Shown: positions 6,606 through 11,647 of the stretch, piece after piece | How positions within the stretch are numbered: the first letter of the stretch is position 1 | Layout of the letters: every line of letters begins with the position of its first letter | Assembly: GCA_964520615.1 (NCBI GenBank) | Contig: CAZFNL010000024.1 | Span: 1-11,647 of the forward strand | Direction of reading: 5' to 3' | From: JAMCUI01 sp964520615 | GTDB taxonomy: Bacteria > Patescibacteriota > Microgenomatia > 2-02-FULL-39-11 | DNA: 11,647 bases | Program-made: the position numbers and the translations under genes | The notes under the pieces: generated by a model | The model's input: the letters and a program-made list of their open reading frames with translations, nothing else | Database searches by the model: none | Told to the model about the DNA's origin: nothing

Positions 6606-7319
6606 ATGTTGAGAAATATTACAGTCTATCACCATAAGCCGAAAGAAGTGTGGGGGAAAGCTGTTGATTTTCTAGTGAATAGGATAAGGCTAAACCACAA
6701 CATGTCTATCAAAACCCTAGTACTTCTTTCTGGAGGTAGCGCCGTGAATCTTTATAGAGATTTGGGCGCTTTTATTGAAAAAAATGATCTTGATCCCAAA
6801 CTTTTGACTTTTGCTCAAGTTGATGAGAGGTACCAGCCGGAAAGCGGGAGAGATATAAATGCCAATAACATAAAAGAGACAGGTCTTTGGAAAATATGCG
6901 ACGGAAAAAAGATTTCTTACTACCTGGTTTCTCAAAAAGAATCATTTACTGATTCTATTGATGGGTATAACGCAATTTTAGAAAGCCTTTTCAGGATGAC
7001 ATACAAACTGGCTGTATTGGGCGTTGGTGCTGATGGACATACGGCGGGCCTTTTGCCGGGTTTTGAAAAAAAATGGAATAAGGAACTATTTGTTACCGGT
7101 TACGAAAATAATGGTGAATATAAAAAAAGGATTTCGGTGACTCCCAAAACAATAGGCCTCTTGGATCAAGTTTTTGTTGTGGCAAACGGTATTGAGAAAA
7201 AAGAAGCATTAACCAATCTAATAAAGGGAAAGAAAAAAGGAAAATGGAATGAATTTCCGGCTGGAATAATAACTCTTGTCCCCAATGTCAATTTGTTTAC
7301 AGACCAGAAAATAATCTAG
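6606..7319 (+). CDS. pgl: 6-phosphogluconolactonase
   Basis: A 237-residue protein of the glucosamine-6-phosphate isomerase/6-phosphogluconolactonase superfamily, of usual length for the lactonase. It would hydrolyse 6-phosphogluconolactone to 6-phosphogluconate in the oxidative pentose phosphate pathway, in the cytoplasm. Key signatures: LLSGGSA (40-46) corresponding to the phosphate-binding GGGS/T loop, DER (73-75), and LGVGADGHTAGLLPG with D143, G144 and H145; the His is the expected catalytic base. RISVTPKTIGLLDQVFVVANG matches the later conserved strand and helix. The ATG lies 5 bases after the preceding stop, so it is very likely the last gene of the glgA operon. No other pentose phosphate gene is visible here. 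Confidence 0.9.
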   Translation: MLRNITVYHHKPKEVWGKAVDFLVNRIRLNHNMSIKTLVLLSGGSAVNLYRDLGAFIEKNDLDPKLLTFAQVDERYQPESGRDINANNIKETGLWKICDGKKISYYLVSQKESFTDSIDGYNAILESLFRMTYKLAVLGVGADGHTAGLLPGFEKKWNKELFVTGYENNGEYKKRISVTPKTIGLLDQVFVVANGIEKKEALTNLIKGKKKGKWNEFPAGIITLVPNVNLFTDQKII

Positions 7320-7349
7320 GTTTTTACCACAATCTTCATTTCCTAGATA

Positions 7350-7358
7350 TGCTAAAAT
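7350..7358 (+). promoter_or_regulatory. Candidate extended -10 promoter upstream of the 7452 gene
   Basis: TGCTAAAAT matches an extended -10 (TGn plus TAAAAT at 7353-7358). No convincing -35 is present. Transcription would start near 7365, leaving a leader of roughly 87 bases that begins with the hairpin at 7366-7405. Confidence 0.4.
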
Positions 7359-7365
7359 AGTAAAA

Positions 7366-7405
7366 TTGTGCCAAACACCCTATTATCTTGAAAGTTATGG
7401 CGCAA
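7366..7405 (+). promoter_or_regulatory. Leader hairpin upstream of the 7452 gene
   Basis: TTGTGCCA (7366-7373) pairs with TGGCGCAA (7398-7405), with one G-U wobble, and AAC (7374-7376) can extend the stem to GTT (7394-7396) past one bulged A. On the + strand it is followed by AAAAATG, not a T run, so it is not a normal terminator for pgl. It could be a leader structure or a weak terminator on the other strand. Confidence 0.4.
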
Positions 7406-7418
7406 AAATGAACGCCTT

Positions 7419-7434
7419 ATATTATTAATAATAT
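7419..7434. repeat. 16-bp AT-only palindrome
   Basis: ATATTATTAATAATAT is a perfect palindrome 17 bases before the ATG at 7452. It could bind a regulator or open easily as promoter DNA. In AT-only sequence such palindromes arise readily by chance. Confidence 0.5.
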
Positions 7435-7451
7435 TGTAAAAACCAAATCAC

Positions 7452-7835
7452 ATGAGTCCTGATCTGCAGCAGAATGTTCTGGTTACTATTTATCTTTTAT
7501 TTTCCCACAACTATATAGTTTTTGCCTATTTCATAGGGCTACTTATAGGGATAGGATTGGCTTTTTACCGACCTTCGCGATTTGCCACCCTCGTACTTTT
7601 GGGGTTTGCGGTACTCATGTTTTCTTTTGAGTATGACAAGCATATAATTGATGCCTTCAGGCAACAGACGATAAATTCTCTTATTACATTGCAGCCTCAC
7701 TACAAGCTGCAACATATTATCAATCTTGTCATTTCAGAACTTCTGCCTGTATTTTTTTATGTTTTGGGATGGTTGCTTCTTTATGGTGCAATTATTTATT
7801 CAGCGCTGAAGAATAAGGATAAAGGTAAGAAGTAA
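7452..7835 (+). CDS. Small membrane protein of unknown function
   Basis: A 127-residue protein not recognised as any family. Three hydrophobic helices are visible: about residues 20-40 (YIVFAYFIGLLIGIGLAFY), 44-60 (ATLVLLGFAVLMF), and 95-118 (LLPVFFYVLGWLLLYGAIIY). The tail KNKDKGKK is strongly basic and should stay in the cytoplasm. The loop between helices 2 and 3 (about 35 residues) is polar. There is no signal peptidase motif and no catalytic pattern. It precedes the anchored polysaccharide deacetylase by 48 bases, so the two may share a transcript and act at the envelope. No Shine-Dalgarno is seen before the ATG. The frame and hydrophobic pattern make it a likely real gene. Confidence 0.75.
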   Translation: MSPDLQQNVLVTIYLLFSHNYIVFAYFIGLLIGIGLAFYRPSRFATLVLLGFAVLMFSFEYDKHIIDAFRQQTINSLITLQPHYKLQHIINLVISELLPVFFYVLGWLLLYGAIIYSALKNKDKGKK

Positions 7836-7883
7836 TTCTTTTAGTGTGATTGCCTCGAATTGACTGGTGAAGGCTAACTAATT

Positions 7884-8795
7884 ATGTATTTTCATATTCA
7901 TTCCAACACTAAAAGCAGAAAAAGTTATCTCTTTGGGTTTCTAAGTGGAATAGCTGTAGTGATAATCGCTTTTGGAACATATTGGTTTGTAAAAGACAGA
8001 CAGACTAAAGAAACCTTCAGTACAATTGTAGCTCCTTATTATACGCAGGCGGTATTTCAAAAGCCCGCAGGTTTAGTAAGCGAAAAAAACGCCAGCATTT
8101 CTGCCCAGACAAAAATAAAACTGCCGGTAGTCATGTATCACTATATAGAATATGTAAAAGATGCTGGGGACATTATAAGAAAAAAGCTCGACATAAATCC
8201 TTTTACATTTAATAAACAGTTAGAGAGTTTGCAGGTTGCCGGCTATACTACTTATTTTGTCAGAGATATACCACAGCTACTGCAGAATCCGTCTGAGTTG
8301 GAAAATAAAAAACCGGTGGTACTTACTTTTGACGATGGTTATGAGGATTTCTATACGGATGCTTTCCCCATACTAAAAAAATATAATATGAAAGCAACTA
8401 TATATCTTATTTATGATTTTATCGGACGGAAAGGTTATCTCACTGACAAAGAGATTAGGGAATTAATTGACAGCGGTCTGGTTGAAGTAGGAGATCATAC
8501 TCTTGACCATGTCTATTTGAAACTTGCACCTTTGTCTTTTGCAAGGAAACAGATATTTGAGAGTAAAAGGATATTAGAGGATAGGTTTGGAATAAAAGTG
8601 GATACTTTTGCCTATCCGTATGGAGCATTTTCCCAGGATACGATAAACTTGGTTAAGGAAGCCTCATTTTCTGCGGCGGTGTCAGTAATACCAGGAGTGA
8701 TGCAGTCAGGAGATGATTTATATTACCTTTATAGAATAAGACCGGGAATGTTTGGAAGTGATGCCGCCAGAGTGCTTGACCGACTGAATAAATAA
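7884..8795 (+). CDS. Membrane-anchored polysaccharide deacetylase (CE4, NodB domain)
   Basis: A 303-residue protein with one N-terminal membrane helix (about residues 14-36, LFGFLSGIAVVIIAFGTYWFV) followed by an extracellular NodB domain. CE4 enzymes remove N- or O-acetyl groups from peptidoglycan, chitin-like or other polysaccharides using a metal ion. The motifs are complete: PVVMYHYIE at the domain start, TFDDG (148-152) with catalytic and metal Asp, HTLDH (205-209) providing the two metal His, and FAYPYG (242-247) corresponding to the RxPY motif although Arg is replaced by Ala243. The missing Arg is common in distant CE4 members but could alter activity. It likely modifies the cell wall or surface glycans made by the neighbouring transferases. 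It converges with the - strand gene at 8820, with only 24 bases between. Confidence 0.92.
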   Translation: MYFHIHSNTKSRKSYLFGFLSGIAVVIIAFGTYWFVKDRQTKETFSTIVAPYYTQAVFQKPAGLVSEKNASISAQTKIKLPVVMYHYIEYVKDAGDIIRKKLDINPFTFNKQLESLQVAGYTTYFVRDIPQLLQNPSELENKKPVVLTFDDGYEDFYTDAFPILKKYNMKATIYLIYDFIGRKGYLTDKEIRELIDSGLVEVGDHTLDHVYLKLAPLSFARKQIFESKRILEDRFGIKVDTFAYPYGAFSQDTINLVKEASFSAAVSVIPGVMQSGDDLYYLYRIRPGMFGSDAARVLDRLNK

Positions 8796-8819
8796 AATCA
8801 ATAATCTAAAATATCGGGG

Positions 8820-10280
8820 TTAATGGTTTTGAAAAAGTGTGGAACCGACAAGGATACCGTTTGCATAGTAATACCCCGTATCGCTATCCGGCAGAAGGTC
8901 ATAGGTTTTTGATCCGGTGTAAGGAATAAGATCTTTGGTAACTATTTTTGCTCCGTCGTATATCTGACCAATTTTTAGTAAGCTTACTGGAATCCCCATA
9001 ATAGTAGGATGGTTTTGGGATATATAAAGTTGTCTTCCGTCTGATAGACTGAGGTGATAAATCTTTTGATCCTTTACCGCAGGTACGGAATTTATGTCGA
9101 TAACCGGAACTGAAATTTTTTCTCCTTTACTGTTAAAACTCCATACGACCATACCTGTTTTAATATCTTTCACGTTTATATCGCCTTCCGGAGTGAAGAT
9201 GTTGGTATTTTCGGCCAAACATCTGGGACAACCATATTGTTGCCGGCTTGCAATTTGTGCCGGGTCAAGGCATGAATATCCAGGGGTAGGATCTCCAACG
9301 CGTACCACAGGAGGCCCACAGTCCCGGATACAGGAGTATCCTTGAGAAATCTGGTCTGGTGAGCAACAGTTGGAACCGGTTGGTGATGGGGGTATTGGTG
9401 ATGGAGTGGGCGTATTTTCTGGAGGAATTGATGTCGGTATAGGTGTATTGGTAGGGAGTGGTGGTGGGACAGATGTAATTTGGATTTGAGTACCGTTGTT
9501 TCTTCTCCATATCTCGAAATCTATAAGGTCAGTGGCGCCGTCGTTATTGAAGTCAGCAGGACCATATTGTTTATTGTTGTAATAATCTTCCTGCCATAAT
9601 TTGAAATCAGAATCATTGACTTGACCGTCACAATTAGCATCCCCGAAAGGTCTTGTAGCGCAATCCGGAAATGAGTGTGGTGTACAGAAGCCATTTTCGC
9701 ATACTCCAGTGGATCCGTTGACAATACATGCCGTGTTGTTTGGTTTATTTCCACAGATATTTATTGATCCAGGCGAAGGATAGATGTAATCTGATCCTAT
9801 TGCTACTTTTACTGATGCCGTGACGTTTGTATCCTGGTATCTGGCGGTGACAAAAAGGTCTCCTATACCGTCATTTTGCGGAGTAAATGAAGTGATGTCC
9901 GAGTTGGTGGTACGTGATAATGAACCTATTGATTGTGAGGAGCTAATGCCCCAATCGTAGGTGACACCTGACCAGATAGGATTGTTTTTCTGGTCATATG
10001 CAAGAGCAGAAAGTTGCGTGGGAGAATTGCCGATATAAGTATAGAATAAACCTCCTGGACTAATATTCACTTTTGTCAAAAGTGGCAAATAGGGAGTAGA
10101 TGATGGTTCAGCCGCGCGGTTTCTGATATCAAAAGAACTGCTCCGATTGCTGACGGAAAGAGCTGCCAGGCTGATTCCGGCTATCACAAAAGGAAGAAGA
10201 AGGGCAAGAAGTATCTTCTTTTTGAAAGAACGGCTATTACCATCTTTCACAACTGTTGATGGTATATTGGTATTATCCAT
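8820..10280 (-). CDS. Anchored surface protein: Ig-like, dockerin, Pro/Thr linker and Hint domain
   Basis: A 486-residue secreted modular protein. The ATG at 10280 is preferred over TTG at 10286. KKK then a hydrophobic helix (about 23-43) gives an N-terminal membrane anchor, followed by FDIRNRAAEP. Residues about 70-165 look like a bacterial Ig-like strand-rich domain. A short Cys-rich module (GVCENGFC) precedes a dockerin domain at 212-262 with two calcium loops, GDANCDGQVNDSDF and ADFNNDGATDLIDF. A Pro/Thr/Ser linker spans about 265-303. After a Cys-rich stretch, a Hint (hedgehog/intein) domain begins at C354 in RCLAENTNIFTP, with SQNHPT at H424 as the block B His and GYYYANGILVGSTL near the end. 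There is no C-terminal His-Asn. Autoprocessing at C354 is possible (inference). Ligand and function are unknown. Confidence 0.9.
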   Translation of the reverse strand: MDNTNIPSTVVKDGNSRSFKKKILLALLLPFVIAGISLAALSVSNRSSSFDIRNRAAEPSSTPYLPLLTKVNISPGGLFYTYIGNSPTQLSALAYDQKNNPIWSGVTYDWGISSSQSIGSLSRTTNSDITSFTPQNDGIGDLFVTARYQDTNVTASVKVAIGSDYIYPSPGSINICGNKPNNTACIVNGSTGVCENGFCTPHSFPDCATRPFGDANCDGQVNDSDFKLWQEDYYNNKQYGPADFNNDGATDLIDFEIWRRNNGTQIQITSVPPPLPTNTPIPTSIPPENTPTPSPIPPSPTGSNCCSPDQISQGYSCIRDCGPPVVRVGDPTPGYSCLDPAQIASRQQYGCPRCLAENTNIFTPEGDINVKDIKTGMVVWSFNSKGEKISVPVIDINSVPAVKDQKIYHLSLSDGRQLYISQNHPTIMGIPVSLLKIGQIYDGAKIVTKDLIPYTGSKTYDLLPDSDTGYYYANGILVGSTLFQNH

Positions 10281-10295
10281 GGGCAATATATTTCT

Positions 10296-10325
10296 ATTAT
10301 GGGCATGAGTAAATCAAAATGTAAA
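10296..10325 (-). promoter_or_regulatory. Promoter of the dockerin-Hint gene
   Basis: Read on the - strand, TTTACA (10320-10325) and CATAAT (10296-10301) are separated by 18 bases, each one mismatch from the -35 and -10 consensus. Initiation would be expected near 10289, giving a leader of about 9-13 bases without a Shine-Dalgarno. Confidence 0.6.
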
Positions 10326-10343
10326 GAGGGGTATCTACAAAAT

Positions 10344-10372
10344 TTGCATGTTATTTTGTATTATGCTTTAAT
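10344..10372 (+). promoter_or_regulatory. Promoter of the SIMPL-domain gene
   Basis: TTGCAT (10344-10349) and TTTAAT (10367-10372) are separated by exactly 17 bases, with an upstream TG giving an extended -10 (TGCTTTAAT). Initiation would be expected near 10379, about 11 bases before the ATG. Confidence 0.65.
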
Positions 10373-10377
10373 AGTTT

Positions 10378-10383
10378 AGAGGT
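10378..10383 (+). promoter_or_regulatory. Ribosome binding site AGAGGT
   Basis: AGAGGT lies 6 bases before the ATG at 10390. It is one of the few good Shine-Dalgarno sequences in the window and supports that start. It would sit at the very 5' end of the predicted transcript. Confidence 0.6.
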
Positions 10384-10389
10384 AGAAAT

Positions 10390-11214
10390 ATGTTGAAAAG
10401 GAAAAGATGGTTGTTAACTGCCGGTTTGTTTATTGCTGGAATATTGGTTGGTGTAGGTGCTACTTTATTGACCCAGTATTTCAAGGGGCCAAAACAAATT
10501 GTCAACGTGACCGGGCAGGGGGTCATAGAAGCATTGGCAGATCAGGCAAGCATTAATATTGAAATTCAATCTTCCTCCTGGAGTCAGGATCAGGCAGAGA
10601 AAGATAATAAACAAGAGGTACAGGACTTGAAGGATAAATTAATCGGTTTAGGGATTCCAGAAAGCAGGATTACCCAGTCAAGTTATTCTACAACTCCTTT
10701 GCCTATGACGGTTCAGCCGGACCAGACAAATTCTCCTTTATCCATGATGGCTCCAGCAGGCCAGGTAATTCCTCCTTCTGAGGATATAAACAGAAATACC
10801 GTTCCAGTGATCATTCCTCCAGTAAGTACCAAAAACCCAACTGTAGTAACAACTTTAAGTATTACGCTTGACAGTATTGCGGGAATTGACAAAATATTTT
10901 CGGTGATAAACTCCAGTCCAGATGCAAAGATCACCAGTACTAATTATTCCTTAAAAAACTCTTCAACTTATGAAACACAGGCAAGAGAAAAAGCTCTTCA
11001 AGATGCAAGAAATCAGGTAGAGTCTATTGCTAGAATAAATAATCTTCATGTAGGCAAACTTCTTTTTATAAACAATAATTCCGGTCCTGTACCCGTCTAT
11101 AAAGAGGGATCTGTAAGTACAAACGCGCAACCGTCCTTAAACAGCGGAGTAACATACGGCGAGAAAACCATAGAAATAACCGCTTCTTTTAACGCTCAAT
11201 ACGAGTTGGATTGA
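10390..11214 (+). CDS. SIMPL-domain (DUF541) protein, membrane anchored
   Basis: A 274-residue protein with a basic start (MLKRKRW) and one hydrophobic helix (about 8-27) that anchors it in the membrane, the rest being outside. The outer part matches the SIMPL/DUF541 family: VTGQGVIEALADQASINIEI at its start, a helix with the repeated KDNKQEVQDLKDKL pattern, GIPESRITQSSYS, later TTLSITL, ITSTNYSL, and a final strand KTIEITASFNAQYEL. Between the first and second beta units a Pro/Ser/Asn-rich insertion (about residues 105-150) carries PLPMTVQP and PVIIPPVS. Members form ring-like assemblies in some bacteria; their role is poorly defined and often linked to envelope stress. It is transcribed divergently from the surface protein. 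TGA is its stop. Confidence 0.88.
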   Translation: MLKRKRWLLTAGLFIAGILVGVGATLLTQYFKGPKQIVNVTGQGVIEALADQASINIEIQSSSWSQDQAEKDNKQEVQDLKDKLIGLGIPESRITQSSYSTTPLPMTVQPDQTNSPLSMMAPAGQVIPPSEDINRNTVPVIIPPVSTKNPTVVTTLSITLDSIAGIDKIFSVINSSPDAKITSTNYSLKNSSTYETQAREKALQDARNQVESIARINNLHVGKLLFINNNSGPVPVYKEGSVSTNAQPSLNSGVTYGEKTIEITASFNAQYELD

Positions 11215-11271
11215 ACATTTTATCGCATCTTGATTCTTCAAACGATTTTCCCGTCACCGGCATATACTTTT

Positions 11272-11409
11272 CGCTTCCATCTTAGAAGTGAAGCGCTCCC
11301 CGAGCTTACGCTCGGGGCATCAGCCCGATCGGTCATTCGGAGCGCGAAACCCCACACCGAATGCCCGCTAGAAAACCATTCATCCCACGGGTTGACATCC
11401 GGGGCATTC
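11272..11409. repeat. GC-rich cluster of nested inverted repeats
   Basis: Six pairs lie within 138 bases: CGCTTC/GAAGCG (11272-11277, 11290-11295), GCGCTCC/GGAGCGC (11293-11299, 11339-11345), CCCCGAGC/GCTCGGGG (11298-11305, 11310-11317, loop TTAC), palindrome CCGATCGG (11325-11332), CATTCGG/CCGAATG (11334-11340, 11357-11363) and GAATGCCC/GGGCATTC (11359-11366, 11402-11409). The segment is GC-richer than its surroundings. No T run follows the strongest hairpin, so it is not a classical intrinsic terminator. A structured RNA or a mobile palindromic element are both possible. Confidence 0.75.
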
Positions 11410-11520
11410 TGGTGCTGGGGTAAATAATAAAACTTTTCAGGAGAGGGTATTTCTGTTATATTGGAAGGCGATTGTTATAAGTTATTGTTAGTTGGCGTTT
11501 GAGTGCACAGTAAACCAGTC

Positions 11521-11572
11521 CCTTTGTCATGGTGATTTTCGGAACTACAGCAGTTATGGAAGGTTATTTAAC
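11521..11572. repeat. 52-bp direct repeat, copy 1
   Basis: All 52 bases are identical to 11596-11647. It begins CCTTTGTCATGG and ends GGTTATTTAAC. A 23-base spacer (11573-11595) follows. The start-to-start distance is 75 bases, a multiple of three. The stretch from 11215 to the window end has no convincing gene apart from this and the inverted-repeat cluster. Confidence 0.95.
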
Positions 11573-11595
11573 CTAACATATGCAACAAATAAATA

Positions 11596-11647
11596 CCTTT
11601 GTCATGGTGATTTTCGGAACTACAGCAGTTATGGAAGGTTATTTAAC
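11596..11647. repeat. 52-bp direct repeat, copy 2 (reaches window edge)
   Basis: Identical to 11521-11572 and cut by the window end, so its true length and the number of further copies are unknown. The + frame beginning 11522 is open through both copies and encodes a 25-residue period (LCHGDFRNYSSYGRLFN then LTYATNKY), but the only upstream start is a TTG at 11492, right after an in-frame TAG. Confidence 0.93.

Noticed and set aside
10284..10286. TTG as start codon of the dockerin-Hint protein
   Set aside because: ATG at 10280 is two codons downstream, is the stronger start, and no ribosome binding site favours TTG.
11298..11317. Intrinsic terminator for the SIMPL gene
   Set aside because: The hairpin is strong but no T run follows on either strand, and it lies 84 bases past the stop.
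11230..11427. Open + frame of 65 codons in the right intergenic region
   Set aside because: It runs straight through the nested inverted repeats, has no ribosome binding site, and its composition looks like translated repeat DNA rather than a protein.
11521..11647. CRISPR array
   Set aside because: The repeat is 52 bases with a 23-base spacer and only one spacer is visible; this does not fit usual repeat and spacer lengths, and no cas gene is in the window.
11521..11647. Integron attC site
   Set aside because: ATTTAAC fits the RYYYAAC box but no matching GTTRRRY partner is found at a sensible distance.
1..11647. Recoded TGA (genetic code 25 of Gracilibacteria/SR1)
   Set aside because: glgA and the SIMPL gene end naturally at TGA at the expected family length, and no conserved domain is interrupted by in-frame TGA.
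1..11647. tRNA or rRNA genes
   Set aside because: No cloverleaf with a CCA-adjacent acceptor stem and T-loop consensus, and no rRNA-like segment, was seen on either strand.

Overview
The window reads as a piece of chromosome from an uncultivated bacterium with standard stop usage: genes end in TAA, TAG and TGA, so TGA is not recoded. Small tightly packed genes, few Shine-Dalgarno sequences, a dockerin plus Hint secreted protein with a Pro/Thr linker, and a SIMPL protein with a single anchor all resemble genomes of the Candidate Phyla Radiation (Patescibacteria), most likely Microgenomates. That placement is inferred from protein style; no marker gene is present.

Left part (1-7319, all + strand): the 3' end of a GT4 glycosyltransferase; a 420-residue protein that looks like a degenerate aminoglycoside/choline-kinase-fold phosphotransferase; two further GT4 glycosyltransferases; a glycogen/starch synthase (GlgA-like, GT5); a fused phosphopantetheine adenylyltransferase and archaeal-type DUF359 dephospho-CoA kinase; and a 6-phosphogluconolactonase. 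The last three are nearly contiguous (gaps of 7 and 5 bases) and probably co-transcribed. Together they suggest glucan or glycoside synthesis next to central sugar-phosphate and CoA metabolism.

Middle part (7320-8795, + strand): a leader with a hairpin, a small three-helix membrane protein of unknown function, and a membrane-anchored polysaccharide deacetylase (CE4). Right part: on the - strand (8820-10280) a large anchored surface protein with an Ig-like region, a Cys-rich module, a dockerin domain, a Pro/Thr linker and a C-terminal Hint domain; divergent from it a SIMPL-domain (DUF541) protein (10390-11214). The two divergent genes have recognisable promoters facing apart and very short predicted leaders.

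Tail (11215-11647): no convincing gene. It holds a GC-rich cluster of nested inverted repeats (11272-11409) and an exact 52-bp direct repeat (11521-11572 and 11596-11647) that runs into the window edge.

The most notable points are the two-domain CoA enzyme built from eukaryote/archaeal-type parts; two repeat-like insertions within its reading frame, whose removal at their flanking direct repeats deletes exactly 75 bases; the dockerin-Hint surface protein without the usual C-terminal His-Asn; and the repeat structures at the right end.
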